The notes below the pieces were generated by a model. It was not told the DNA's origin, ran no database searches, and saw nothing but the letters and a program-made list of their open reading frames with translations. Of a stretch of DNA of 64,000 nt, positions 45,094-55,700 are shown in pieces. A program made the translations under genes and the position numbers. Origin of the DNA: Proteiniborus ethanoligenes (GTDB lineage Bacteria > Bacillota > Clostridia > Tissierellales > Proteiniboraceae); assembly GCF_900107485.1 (NCBI RefSeq), contig NZ_FNQE01000007.1, positions 38,205-102,204 on the forward strand, in the 5' to 3' direction. The number at the start of each line of letters is the position of its first letter. Within the stretch, counting starts at the first letter, position 1.

Positions 45094-45471
45094 ATGTATC
45101 TTTTATTTGTAGTTTTTAATAAGCCAGAGTGCTTAAAAGAAATACTTAGAAAAATGAAGGAAATCGGCATATCTGGTGCTACAATTATTGATTCTGTTGG
45201 TGCTGGAAGACTTCGAAAAAGTATCGGCAAGGAGATACCATTAATCGGCAGTGTTATGAAGGCTTTAGATACAGATATTGCAAATAATAAAACTCTTTTT
45301 ACCTTAATAGAAGGAAAAGAAAAATTAGACACTGTAATGGACGAAATCGAAAAAATATGTGGTGGAGATATGTCACAGCCAAATACAGGTATTATGTTTG
45401 CAGTACCTGTAGCTGCTGCTAGGGGCGGTAGCTTAAGTAGAATAGGTGACAAAACTGATGAAAGTAAGTAA
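45094..45471 (+). CDS. PII-like signalling protein next to the antiporter
   Basis: A 125-residue protein resembling the PII/PII-like trimeric fold: a start MYLLFVVFNKPECLKEILRKMKE, then GISGATIIDSVG, where GlnB would have its first strand-helix and T-loop, and the ending resembles the ferredoxin-like repeat (TVMDEIEKICGGD). The canonical uridylylated T-loop sequence is absent. It follows the antiporter by 89 bp and likely regulates it in response to a nucleotide or ion; this is inference from context. The ATG follows AAGAGGTG. Confidence 0.75.
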   Translation: MYLLFVVFNKPECLKEILRKMKEIGISGATIIDSVGAGRLRKSIGKEIPLIGSVMKALDTDIANNKTLFTLIEGKEKLDTVMDEIEKICGGDMSQPNTGIMFAVPVAAARGGSLSRIGDKTDESK

Positions 45472-45514
45472 GAAAACACTGCTTTAAGATTAAATAATCT
45501 TAGAGCAGTGTTTT
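45472..45514. terminator. Terminator between convergent PII-like and kinase genes
   Basis: AAAACACTGCT / AGCAGTGTTTT with an inner AAGATT / AATCTT stem, followed by TTTT on the plus strand. Confidence 0.85.
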
Positions 45515-45516
45515 TT

Positions 45517-46935
45517 CTACAGCTTTTCTGAAAGTCTTAATGTAAAACTAAACCTAGTTCCTTCTCCAACCTTACTTTCTACTATTATGTCTTCATTATG
45601 GCTTTTAATTATTTCCTTTACTATGGCAAGTCCAAGACCAGTTCCCTTAACTTGCCTTGATCTTGATTTGTCCCCTTTATAAAATCTCTCCCATATGTTT
45701 TTTATCTCATCATCAGGTATGCCTATTCCAGTATCTTTAATAGATATTAGGGCCTTATTATCTTTAATGCATGTATCAATGGTTAAGGTATCCTCGTTGT
45801 TCATAAATTTAACTGCATTGTCTATTAAATTAGCTATTACCTGTGAAATACTCTCTCTATCTGCAGCTACCCATAAGGGTTCTTTCTTAAACTCTATTTC
45901 TACATGGATATTCTTTTTTTCCAACCCATTGCTAAATTTCAATATATTTCTTCTGATCAATTCATTTATATTAAAGCTTTCTATATTTAGGGTATTACTT
46001 CCTGACTCCATTCTAGACAAGTCAAGAAGATTGTTTATTAACTCAGTTAGTCTATCTGTTTCTTCACAGATTATTTTAAAATATTCATCCTTTTTATTTT
46101 CAGGTAATTCTACATCCATAAGACCTTTAGTATAGCCTTTTATCAAGGTTAAGGGGGTTCTTAATTCATGAGATACATCTGCAATAAATCCTCTCCTCAT
46201 GTTCTCTAGCTTACTTAGCTCTTCCGCCATGTGATTAAAGGAGCTGGCTAGTTGTCCTAGCTCATCTTTTGATTTGATAGATACTCTCTTATGAAATTCT
46301 CCTGAAGCTATTACCTTAGTTATCTGGTTTATTTCTTTTATAGGCCTTGAAATTTTTTGAGATATTGTATAAAGCATTGTTGTGGCTATAAAAAAAGATA
46401 TTCCAATAGAGTAAAGTATAATTTTGTATACTTCATTAAGGGTTTCTTTAATCTCATATATTGGTGAGTGCATAAATATACCATTTTCCACTTTCCCATT
46501 TACAAATATTGGGATGCCGACTGTCATTACAGGGCTGCCAAAATACTCATCGTATCCATTTCGCTTTGTTATTACATTTCCCTTTAATACATTGATTATA
46601 TCTTCTTCAGAAAGCTGTCTACCAATCCATTTTGTCTCTGACTTACTTGACACACCATAGACATATCCCATTTTATCTATAACCCATATTTTAGTGTTTA
46701 AAAATCTTTCTATAGCTTCTAGCTCCAACCCAAGTCTTTCATATGTTACTTGACCGTTAAGATATTTTACTACTGTTAAATTTAGCTTTTGCCCTTCATC
46801 AATAAGGACCTGACTTTTTTTGTCAAAGTAGTAGTTTTCAAACATTTTCATCAATGATATGCCTAATACAGCAAATATGACCACTATCACAATTAAGTAT
46901 ACTAATACTAGCTTTTTAAATACTGTATTAAACAT
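45517..46935 (-). CDS. Membrane sensor histidine kinase
   Basis: A 472-residue HK of the PhoR/ResE type. First helix at about 8-28, extracytoplasmic sensor domain (about 30-165), second helix (about 168-188), HAMP domain (about 190-240), HisKA with DVSHELRTPLTLIKGY (phospho-acceptor His) and HATPase with NLIDNAVKF, DTGIGIP and GTGLGLAIV. It overlaps the upstream response-regulator gene by eight bases. The sensor domain resembles a Cache-like alpha-beta fold, but the ligand is unknown. Confidence 0.93.
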   Translation of the reverse strand: MFNTVFKKLVLVYLIVIVVIFAVLGISLMKMFENYYFDKKSQVLIDEGQKLNLTVVKYLNGQVTYERLGLELEAIERFLNTKIWVIDKMGYVYGVSSKSETKWIGRQLSEEDIINVLKGNVITKRNGYDEYFGSPVMTVGIPIFVNGKVENGIFMHSPIYEIKETLNEVYKIILYSIGISFFIATTMLYTISQKISRPIKEINQITKVIASGEFHKRVSIKSKDELGQLASSFNHMAEELSKLENMRRGFIADVSHELRTPLTLIKGYTKGLMDVELPENKKDEYFKIICEETDRLTELINNLLDLSRMESGSNTLNIESFNINELIRRNILKFSNGLEKKNIHVEIEFKKEPLWVAADRESISQVIANLIDNAVKFMNNEDTLTIDTCIKDNKALISIKDTGIGIPDDEIKNIWERFYKGDKSRSRQVKGTGLGLAIVKEIIKSHNEDIIVESKVGEGTRFSFTLRLSEKL

Positions 46936-47629
46936 TTTTTTTCACCTCAAATTTATATCCAACTCCCCACACTGTTTTTATTTCATATTTATCATCAACT
47001 GATTTAAGCTTTTCCCTAAGTCTTTTTATATGAACATCAACAGTCCTAGTCTCACCTAAATAATCGTATCCCCATATTTGTTCTATAAGCTGCTCTCGTG
47101 TAAAAAGCTTATTAGGGTTCGAGGCTAAAAAATGCAGCAGCTCCATTTCCTTTTTAGGTATACTCATAGCCTCATCATTTATTTTTATACTATAGTCATT
47201 CATATCTATCATAAGAGATGGGAATATGATTTTCCCCTCATCTCTATGTTTCTTCGGAGAGGTTCTCCTTAAAACAGCTCTTATTCTGGCAATAAGCTCC
47301 TCTGGCTCAAAGGGCTTTACTATATAGTCGTCTGCCCCTAATCTAAGACCTAATACCTTATCAAAGGTATCTCCTTTTGCAGTAAGCATGATTATAGGTA
47401 CATGGCTTATTTTTTTTATTTCTCTGCATATATCATAACCATCTATTTTAGGCAGCATTATATCAAGTATGACCATGTCTGGCATCTCTTCTGCAAATTT
47501 ACTAAGAGCAGCTTCACCATCATGAGCCTTGACTACACTAAACATTTCTTTTTTTAAAAACATCTCTATCATATTGCATATCTCAATATCATCATCAACG
47601 ACTAATACTTTATAAAGGTTATTAGGCAT
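46928..47629 (-). CDS. OmpR/PhoB-type response regulator
   Basis: A 233-residue regulator: receiver domain (VLVVDDDIEICNM; phospho-acceptor in DMVILDIMLPKIDGYD; Lys in LTAKG) and a winged-helix DNA-binding domain ending in TREQLIEQIWGYDYLGETRTVDVHIKRLREKL (the part ETRTVDVHI is diagnostic). The ATG at 47629 follows AAAGGAGC; the longer frame starts in this site. It precedes and overlaps its partner kinase gene. Confidence 0.93.
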   Translation of the reverse strand: MPNNLYKVLVVDDDIEICNMIEMFLKKEMFSVVKAHDGEAALSKFAEEMPDMVILDIMLPKIDGYDICREIKKISHVPIIMLTAKGDTFDKVLGLRLGADDYIVKPFEPEELIARIRAVLRRTSPKKHRDEGKIIFPSLMIDMNDYSIKINDEAMSIPKKEMELLHFLASNPNKLFTREQLIEQIWGYDYLGETRTVDVHIKRLREKLKSVDDKYEIKTVWGVGYKFEVKKNV

Positions 47630-47791
47630 ATCACCAGCTCCTTTCAATATCTATTTAAATATTATCAAATTATATTATAATTGTGAACTTTTTGATATAA
47701 TGTTTAAGTATAGGGAATAAAAGAATTATAAGGATATTATTATGTTCTGATTCATATTTCAGTAATTAACTACATAAGAAAGGGGAATTGT

Positions 47792-48574
47792 ATTACAAAA
47801 TTTATTAATTCTGAAAATGTTATAATCATTGGTATTATCACTAGCATATTAGCAGGATTTTCTACTGGAATAGGGGCTATTCCTATTTTCTTTACTAAAA
47901 ATGTATCCTCTAAAACCTTAGATACTATGCTAGGTTTTGCAGCAGGGGTAATGCTTGCTGCTACGTCATTTTCTTTAATCATACCTGCTATTGAAGCTGG
48001 TGGCGGGGGTATCAAGGGTGCTGGTATTACTGCAATAGGAATAATTCTTGGAGGAATGTTCTTAGATTTTGCAGATAAGCACTCTCCTCATGTGCATCTT
48101 TTAGATAAGCGTGAAGAAGGAAATAAATCTTCTTTAGCAAGAATGTGGCTATTTATTATAGCTATAACTATTCATAACTTTCCTGAGGGCTTAGCAGTAG
48201 GTGTAGGGTTTGGTGATGAGAATGTATCTAATGGTATTATTCTTGCTATTGGTATAACTCTTCAAAACCTTCCTGAAGGCTTAGCAGTAGCACTGGCTCT
48301 AGTAAGAGAGAAATATTCTACAAAAAAAGCCTTTACTATTGCCTTGCTAACTGGCTTAGTAGAGCCTATAGGAGCCTTCATAGGGCTGATGCTTGTAAAT
48401 ATTGCAAGACCTTTATTACCTCTTATATTGGCCTTTGCAGCTGGTGCAATGCTGTTCGTTATTAGTGACGAGGTTATACCCGAAACTCATAAAAATGGCT
48501 ATGAAAGACAGGCTACCTATGGAGTTCTTATTGGGTTTGTAATAATGATGTTTTTAGATGTTGTACTGGGATAA
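47792..48574 (+). CDS. ZIP-family metal transporter, apparent ATT start
   Basis: A protein of about 260 residues of the ZIP zinc/metal transporter family. The first helix is encoded from about 47815 (IIIGIITSILAGFSTGIGAI) and the rest includes FAAGVMLAATSFSLIIPAIE and two HNFPEGLAVG/LQNLPEGLAV metal-site motifs. The first ATG (47927) would delete the first helix. In frame between the stop at 47729 and 47927 there is no ATG, GTG or TTG; ATT at 47792 lies six bases after AAAGGGG and is the best-placed start. A frame error in the read is the main alternative. Confidence 0.8.
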   Translation: MTKFINSENVIIIGIITSILAGFSTGIGAIPIFFTKNVSSKTLDTMLGFAAGVMLAATSFSLIIPAIEAGGGGIKGAGITAIGIILGGMFLDFADKHSPHVHLLDKREEGNKSSLARMWLFIIAITIHNFPEGLAVGVGFGDENVSNGIILAIGITLQNLPEGLAVALALVREKYSTKKAFTIALLTGLVEPIGAFIGLMLVNIARPLLPLILAFAAGAMLFVISDEVIPETHKNGYERQATYGVLIGFVIMMFLDVVLG

Positions 48575-48611
48575 CTATATTGAATAAGAAAAACTATTTT
48601 ACTACAAAGAT

Positions 48612-48645
48612 AAGCTCTTTGGACTGTTATACATCCAAAGAGCTT
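48612..48645. terminator. Terminator of the ZIP gene
   Basis: AAGCTCTTTGGA / TCCAAAGAGCTT hairpin followed by TTGTTTTTT on the plus strand. Confidence 0.85.
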
Positions 48646-48717
48646 TTGTTTTTTATTGTGGCATTTATATAGGAATTATATAATTTTATTTTTAAGTAAA
48701 AATCTTAAATTTGCAAA

Positions 48718-48888
48718 TTAGTTTGCTTGATTTTTATAAACATAAAATTCATATATAAGCTTGTCCAATTCAAGGCTTAGTTCTAGGGCCTTAGATTTGT
48801 TAACATTTTCGCTTTCTAAAAACTTATTCAATTCATCCTGTTTTTTTATAATCAAATCTTTTAAATTATCAAAACGCTCCTTGTTCAT
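48718..48888 (-). CDS. Spo0E-like sporulation phosphatase (56 aa)
   Basis: A 56-residue helical protein ending in SLELDKLIYEFYVYK, which matches the Spo0E signature S-x-x-LD-x-LI-x-x-(F/Y) that dephosphorylates Spo0A-P. The short length is normal for the family. AAGGAAGTGA lies upstream of the ATG at 48888. It lies alone between the ZIP gene terminator and the GH18 gene. It supports the view that the organism makes spores. Confidence 0.75.
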   Translation of the reverse strand: MNKERFDNLKDLIIKKQDELNKFLESENVNKSKALELSLELDKLIYEFYVYKNQAN

Positions 48889-49065
48889 GAACAATCACTT
48901 CCTTATAATAAAATAGAAAACAAAGGCTAAATATAGCTAAATACCATTTTTTGATAAAATAACCACACATGTTATATATAGTAACATTTTTTGGTGAGAA
49001 ATACAATATTTTTACCTATTTTTATTCCACTATTTTCTTGCTTTATTTGACAATTTTTGATATGA

Positions 49066-50766
49066 TTATTTGTTTTTAACCAATTTACTGCTATCTTCCT
49101 TTAATATCCTGTTTAAAACTGGCCATATATTTTCTGTTTCAAAGCCCTTTCTCCATGATGCTACTCCTGCTAGATCATATTTATGAACTAAGGAGGATTT
49201 AAGCTCTATGGATTTTTCATCCTCTAACCATATCCTATATTTCTTACCATCTTTAATATACTCTGTATAATGCTGTCCTGTTTCTTCAAGCCATATTACC
49301 TGTGAATTGTTTTCCTTTATTATATTATTTACTCCTTCCATAGAAAAAGCCTTAGATTTAACTTTAACCCTTCCATTATTATCCTTAGTTTCTTCCCACT
49401 CTCTAGTATAAAAAGGAATCCCCATTATAAGCTTTTCATTTGGTATATACTTTAGCGTATTCTGTAATCCCTTTTCTACCCATTCTATGGACGCCACGGA
49501 GCCACTAATTGGACTTGATGACCAGTGTTCATCATATGTCATTACCATACAATAGTCTACTATTTGCCCAAGTTTTTCTCTGTCGTAAAACTTAGACCAG
49601 GTTTCGCTGGATGAGGGTACTGTCATGTCTATTGAAACTACTAGATTTTGCTCTTTAAGAGCCTTCGTAAGCTTGTCTACAAATAGTGTAAAATTGTCCT
49701 TATTCTCATAATATACATTTTCAAAGTCTATGTTTATCCCGTCTAAATTATATATACTTGCATAAACTAGTATTTGGTTTATTACATTTTCTTGTGCTTT
49801 TTCATCTAGGAGAAGTCCCTTAGTCAAATCCTTATCAAAGCTATTGTCAATCAACCCCCATACTCTGTATCCCTTTTCATGTGCATCATTTGAATACTTA
49901 ATATCTCCATTATTAACTAAAAATCCATTATCACTTGATATAGAAAACCAAGTAGGAGATATTATGTCTAATCCTTCAATAACCTGTTCTTTAGATAAAT
50001 CTGGTGAATATTTAGATATATGAGTCCATACTAGATTTATCCTTTCATTTGTTTTTTGAGCTTCTCTTATTTCATTTAGCTTATAATTTATTTCTATATT
50101 TTCTTCTGAAATCTCTAGATTTTTTTGAAGTGCATATCCTATATATCCATTGTTTGTTCTTGCTTTTACCCATTTTCCATCTTTTTCAAACACAACTGCC
50201 TTTTCATTTTTTTCTAGTTTATATATTTTTTCTCCAATTGGAGATTTAGACAGCCTTAAATTGGTTCCTTTTTTAACTTGGCCTGTATAAGCCATTTCCT
50301 TTATCCTATCTATTATAAGCACATTGTTTTCTTTATTATATTCAGTCTTTATATTAAAAATTTTTTCTAAGCCTATTATGTTTAAATAGCTTATATTTTC
50401 AATTTTTTCTGTTAGAAAGTTTAGTTTTATTCCATCTTTAATTCTATTAGTCAGTTCCTCTGTTTCAAGACTGAAAATAGGTTTATCTATATTTACATAT
50501 AGCCTATCATATTCATTGCTGTGTTCAATATCAGAATAGATATAATCCTTTAAAAAATTAATTGGAAGAAGTATTTTTCCCTCTTCTATAATAGGCTTCT
50601 CATAGCCTTCAATATATTTATCCTCAAATATAATACTCGTTTCATTATCGGAAAACGCCATAACAGTACTATAGTTCCCCATGCCCCTAAGCAATAATAT
50701 ACCTGTTACTACAAAAATAGTCATTGAAGCAATGGTTGCAATGAACAACACTACTTTTTTTACCAT
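49066..50766 (-). CDS. Secreted glycoside hydrolase family 18 protein with SH3 domain
   Basis: A 566-residue protein. Signal or anchor segment (about 6-25), copper-amine-oxidase-like N-terminal domain (about 35-150), bacterial SH3 domain (about 160-225; KGTNLRLSKSPIGEKIYKLE start), then a GH18 barrel (about 240-560) with the catalytic motif DGINIDFEN, where Glu is the acid catalyst, and MTYDEHWSSSPISG. Relatives include spore-cortex and wall hydrolases of the YaaH/SleL type. A peptidoglycan or chitin-like substrate is likely. The ATG directly precedes a Lys-rich signal. Confidence 0.88.
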   Translation of the reverse strand: MVKKVVLFIATIASMTIFVVTGILLLRGMGNYSTVMAFSDNETSIIFEDKYIEGYEKPIIEEGKILLPINFLKDYIYSDIEHSNEYDRLYVNIDKPIFSLETEELTNRIKDGIKLNFLTEKIENISYLNIIGLEKIFNIKTEYNKENNVLIIDRIKEMAYTGQVKKGTNLRLSKSPIGEKIYKLEKNEKAVVFEKDGKWVKARTNNGYIGYALQKNLEISEENIEINYKLNEIREAQKTNERINLVWTHISKYSPDLSKEQVIEGLDIISPTWFSISSDNGFLVNNGDIKYSNDAHEKGYRVWGLIDNSFDKDLTKGLLLDEKAQENVINQILVYASIYNLDGINIDFENVYYENKDNFTLFVDKLTKALKEQNLVVSIDMTVPSSSETWSKFYDREKLGQIVDYCMVMTYDEHWSSSPISGSVASIEWVEKGLQNTLKYIPNEKLIMGIPFYTREWEETKDNNGRVKVKSKAFSMEGVNNIIKENNSQVIWLEETGQHYTEYIKDGKKYRIWLEDEKSIELKSSLVHKYDLAGVASWRKGFETENIWPVLNRILKEDSSKLVKNK

Positions 50767-50874
50767 ATCTCTACCTCCGTAGCTTATTGATTATATTATA
50801 TCAGGTTTTATCAGTTATTTAAGAACCATAAGATTACATTTTAATTACAATTATGTTACTTTTAAAAAAGAAAA

Positions 50875-50899
50875 ACTACAGGGTGGGGGACCCTGTAGT
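50875..50899 (-). terminator. Terminator after the VWA operon
   Basis: ACTACAGGGT / ACCCTGTAGT hairpin with a GGGGG loop region; it lies between the last gene of the operon (50985) and the GH18 start. Confidence 0.8.
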
Positions 50900-50984
50900 A
50901 AAGGGGGGAATTATTTTTTAGGGGTAGTTTGTTTAATTGATAATTGTTTTCAATTATCTATTATTATATTACCCTTGGTATTAT

Positions 50985-51239
50985 TTATTTAAACAATAAT
51001 TTTAATAAAGTTTTAAAGTTTTTACTTGTCCTATTATCCTTCACAAAATAATACACTGTAGCAATAGTTAATACTATTCCCACTATCAAGAAAATCTTAT
51101 AGGTTTTTAAATAAAAAGCTCCTTTTTGCGAGTCCATAAATAAAAGTTTAAATCCAGAAATCTGGTTATATGCGTAGGCAAAATATCCAAAACACAAAAT
51201 ACTTATACCTAATAATATAAATTTAACTTTACTCCTCAT
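50985..51239 (-). CDS. Small membrane protein (84 aa), end of VWA operon
   Basis: An 84-residue protein with two membrane helices (about 7-28 and 46-65) joined by a short loop, and a basic tail (KNFKTLLKLLFK). GGAGGAAATAAGG precedes the ATG, which overlaps the end of the FN3 protein gene by 11 bases, so it is translationally coupled. No family is recognised. It is most likely part of the same membrane assembly as the VWA protein. Confidence 0.7.
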   Translation of the reverse strand: MRSKVKFILLGISILCFGYFAYAYNQISGFKLLFMDSQKGAFYLKTYKIFLIVGIVLTIATVYYFVKDNRTSKNFKTLLKLLFK

Positions 51240-52764
51240 CCTTATTTCCTCCGCTTCTTTCTTGCTTTTTCTTCTTAATAAATATAAATATCATTAAAAT
51301 AATAGTCACTATGATTGAAAAAATAAGAATAATATAATATACAATTTCAGCTCCCATAGTTTTGTTTACGTTCCCATAGTAGTATGAAGTATTACCCGCA
51401 ATATCTACTGCCTTTAATACTATTTCATTTTTACCTATAGATAAAGACATATTATATACGAAGACTCCGTTATCTTGGTATTCAATTTCTTTATCATTTA
51501 AAAACAACTTTGAATTTGGTTCTACTTCACCTGATAATACAATACTTCCTTCTGCTGTAGATATCCCCTGATAATCCTTACTGACGTACAATTGTGGTGG
51601 ATAAGTATCCACATATAGTTCTTTTGCAAAAATCTTTCCATTGCCTTGATTGTCCTCCACAATAATAGCTAAATCATTAGGTCCGTCATTTAATTGGAAA
51701 GTAATTGTACCACTTTCTAAAACATTTTCTTTAATCATTTCTCCATTTATATAAATACTAGCCTTATAGCCCTTTTCCATTTCTAATGGTACTGGTAATA
51801 TCATTGTATTTATAATGTGATTCTCAGGAAAATTAACACTGGCTTTAATATTCTTTGATTTGTTCATATCCACTAATATTTTTTCGTATTTTCCTAATAC
51901 ATTATTTCTTCCTAAAGCAGCCACAGCTATCTGAACCTTATCTCCTTCTATAGAAGGTGTAATAAATTCGTTTTGTTCAGTTTCTTCAGTATAAAATGGC
52001 TTATTACTACCTTCTTTAAAAATCATTATTCTATATTTATTTCTTAAATTATTGTCTGGTTTTTCCCATTGAATCTTTATATTATCCTCAACTACAGAAG
52101 CCTTCACAGCGGAAATTTTCACTGGTACGTTTGGGCTTATTATCTCAAAGGCTTCATCTGAATATAAATAATCGTCTATGCCTAAGCTATCTACAACCTT
52201 AATATAAAAGTAATAATTTCCCCAATCTAATTTGTCTATTGTTATTTCTCTACTTCCACTAATGTCTCCAGTAAATTTGCTGACTTCTATCCCATTATAG
52301 CCTTCATTGTCTTCATCCACATATACATGAATAGATATTGAACGGTCCTCAATATTTTTTGTAGACCACTTAAGATTAAATTTTGTATCATCAATTTTCT
52401 CTACAACAAACTGACTTATTTCAAATATTTCTTCTATTTCGTTTAAGGATACAGTAACCTTTCCCGTATCTTCTCCTTTGACTATTACCTGCCAATCTCC
52501 TATTTCTGGATTGTTTATTACTATCAGCACATTATTTTTTTCCTTCACATAAGCATTATTTAATTCTGCTTTAGTCATTGTACTGCCATCGGGCTTTATC
52601 AAAACAACATCTGCATCCACATTTTTTTCCCAATTTATTAGAAATACAGCACTTTCCATGTTCTCCTTTATTGGGACTTCTAATTTTTTTTCAGTAGCAT
52701 GTACAGTAGAAATATTTATCAATATTAACAAAATAACAAATATAATACTAAGATGTTTCTTCAA
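51229..52764 (-). CDS. FN3/Ig-like secreted protein with C-terminal membrane anchor
   Basis: A 511-residue protein starting at TTG after GGAGGAG. Signal peptide (about 1-23), an N-terminal region with NWEKNVDADVVLIKPDG, a fibronectin type III-like module (about 110-215), a second FN3-like module (about 215-315), Ig-like modules (about 315-455) and a C-terminal helix (about 466-492) followed by a Lys/Arg tail. No catalytic motif is seen. It lies 12 bp after the VWA gene. It probably acts as the extracellular partner or scaffold of that protein. Confidence 0.72.
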   Translation of the reverse strand: MKKHLSIIFVILLILINISTVHATEKKLEVPIKENMESAVFLINWEKNVDADVVLIKPDGSTMTKAELNNAYVKEKNNVLIVINNPEIGDWQVIVKGEDTGKVTVSLNEIEEIFEISQFVVEKIDDTKFNLKWSTKNIEDRSISIHVYVDEDNEGYNGIEVSKFTGDISGSREITIDKLDWGNYYFYIKVVDSLGIDDYLYSDEAFEIISPNVPVKISAVKASVVEDNIKIQWEKPDNNLRNKYRIMIFKEGSNKPFYTEETEQNEFITPSIEGDKVQIAVAALGRNNVLGKYEKILVDMNKSKNIKASVNFPENHIINTMILPVPLEMEKGYKASIYINGEMIKENVLESGTITFQLNDGPNDLAIIVEDNQGNGKIFAKELYVDTYPPQLYVSKDYQGISTAEGSIVLSGEVEPNSKLFLNDKEIEYQDNGVFVYNMSLSIGKNEIVLKAVDIAGNTSYYYGNVNKTMGAEIVYYIILIFSIIVTIILMIFIFIKKKKQERSGGNKDEE

Positions 52765-52776
52765 TGTCTGCTCCTC

Positions 52777-55700
52777 CTAATTACATTCCACTTGGAATTT
52801 TTCTTTTAAATTCAAAATGCTGGCATTATTATCCATAGCAACACGAAATTTAAACATATCATCATTTGATTTTAAAATTATTGTAAAAGTAGTTATATCC
52901 TTATTAACAGTTATTCTTATACTGCCTTGTCCCTGACCTTTTACATCCTTTAAGTAATTATGAAAATAGCCATTTACTTTTCCGTCAGAAATAAATCCAT
53001 CACTACTTACGGACAGGATATAGTCTCCATCAACACGGAATCCCGCAACTAATAATTCAAGCTTTATCTCTCCTTTAGTGTTAATTAGAAAACTTTTGTT
53101 ATTATCTTTGTCTTCATAAGTGGCAGTTCCCTCTGCCAGTTGTATTCCAAGTACTTTAACTTTTCCTCCTAAAGATAATCTATCTAAATTTAGTTTTGCT
53201 GAAGCTTTTATGTCCGAAAAAGTTAATACATCTATTTTCCCTACTAAGGGCAATGATACTGGGCTTAAATTGAAACCAATATCCCCTACGCCTACAACAG
53301 ACAAATCCTTCCAATTGTTCTTCTCTATAGCATCATACATAGTGCCTACTCCAAGTCCAAGGGATTTTAGAGTAACATTACCGGTTGCATTTAAAGGAAT
53401 TCCTTCCTTCAGACTAAGCTTAACAGTTAATTCATTGGGCATAATAAGTTTTTTACTATATCCATTATAGGTGAAGCTAAATGCTGAAACATTTAAAAAG
53501 GGGAGTCCACATTTTCCTGATATCTCGAATTTTCTAACAGGTCCTATAGTATCTAAGGTAATACCTGCTTCTTGAGCAAAAACTGCTTTTAAATATGGTA
53601 TCTTTAGGCCATCTTTGCCACCGAATTTCAATTTGAAAGCTGCCTTTGTAAGTATGTCTTTTTCGGTTACCCTAAATGTTGCCTCGCCGCTTACAGGGAG
53701 GAACTTATTGGATTTAACTATACCTTTTATCAAATTGGTGTTACCTTTATCCCTGTCATCTTTTCCGCCTAAGTCATTTAAAGCAAACTTTGCGGCAGTA
53801 AATTCTAAACCATCTGGCGCTATATATATGGTGCCAACTTCTAAGTTGAACATAACTATGTCTAGATTGAATGCAGAACTACGTTTCAGTACGGTTTTAT
53901 TTCTCTCTTTATTATTTGAAGATATATTGAACTTCCCATTTGTAATAATCCACTCTTTTCCTTCTAAAAGTCCTCCTATAAAACTATGGTTGTCCTTTTC
54001 AAAGGCTATATATATTTTGCTAGCACTTTCTACATCCCCTGCTGCATATTCATTGTCTTTAGATGTTTTATTAAGAGCTGTGATATCTAAATCCCCATTT
54101 ACTCTAAGTACTCCATTAATTATTACATTGCCCTTAGCCATATATTTTGTTTCATTTATCTTTTGGATATTATTAGCCTTTATTTTAAGATTTCCAACTT
54201 TAAGCGATGTTAAAGTTCCAGTATTGTATATTGACAAAGCATTCTCTAGCTTTGAAACCTTCCCTTCTGGTGTAATGCCTATAATGTCATATTCTCCTTC
54301 AATCATATCTTGAGGGAGTTTTGCCTTTATTTTTCTATCATTCTCGTAGGTAACAGAAACGGCTTCTTTGTTCCCAAACCTTATTCTAGTATTTTTTGGA
54401 ATATTTACACCATTTATTTCTATGAAAATTTCTTTTTTAGTATCAGTACCTAATATACTCCCATTAGTTACTGAAGTAAGCATAAATTCTTCTGTAGAAA
54501 CTAGATCTACTTTCCCTATTTCATTCTCTTGTTCTTGGTCCCCATTGTCTTCATCTTTTCCAACTTCTTTTTTTGAACTGCCAACTATATAATCCTTGCT
54601 TCCTTCCCCTTGAATATTTTTTAATTTTACAAGTAAATTTCTGTCTTTTATATCTTGGTTTTCTTCAACATTATAATTTATTATATAGTTATTCGTTATG
54701 TATTTTTGAAGAACAGAGTAAATATCTACAAGTTCTGTTGTAGTATTTGCTTTAAGGTATTTGCCTCCAGTACCCTCTGCAATCCCCCTTAAATATTCAT
54801 CGTCAACATCACCAAAACCAACTGTATATACAGATATGCCTGCGCGTTTAGCAGCGTTAATAGTATCTTTTATAGGGGTACTATTGCTATCCCTGCCATC
54901 GGAGAGCAAAATAATAGCTTTGCTTCCCATGGTGTTTCCTAACAAATCTACAGCTGTTTCTAAGCCTTTGTAAATACTCGTTCCTCCGTTGGCAACTATG
55001 TTGTTTATAGAATTAGAAAGTGAATCCTTTTGTGATGTTAAAGAATTTTCAACATAAGCACTAGTATCAAAGGTTACTATTGCAACTCTTTGACTATCAT
55101 CAATATTGTCTATAAAGTTTTTTCCTGCAGCTTTAGCATCATCTATAGGTCGTCCTTCCATACTTCCACTCTTATCAAATACCAAAGCTATATCAATGTT
55201 TTTGGATACATTTTTATTAACAGTAAAATTATCTATAGATAAACCTGTGTCTTCAATAATAAAATCCTTTTGAGCAAAGTCAGATTTGTTCTTCCAAAAT
55301 CCTTGCTTGTCTTCACTAACATTAACGTATGCGGATATTTGAGGATAATTACTAGTATCCACTTGGCTAATAAACACATCTGCTTTGCTATATTTTATAT
55401 ATGAAACTACGAAATTTCCAAATTCTCCATTCAAATTCATATCAGTTGCAGGTATGAAACCATTGTTTAAATTATTGACTACATTATTGACCTTTGAAGG
55501 TATTCTAAAATCATCAATAAGGTTTGTACCTTGTTCATAAAGATTGTTTATTTCTTGTAATTCTTTTGTAACCTCTGATTTAGTCTCTAATTTCGAAACG
55601 ATTTTTAAGGCCTTTTGTAAATGCTTTTTAGCTTGTTCTTTTTTATCAGCGGCAAAGTATAGTTTAGATAATTGTAATTCGTAATCAGGACTATTCTTCC

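Noticed and set aside
53615..54313. Long plus-strand frame inside the VWA gene
   Set aside because: Antisense to a well-supported coding region, without a ribosome binding site or recognisable motif.
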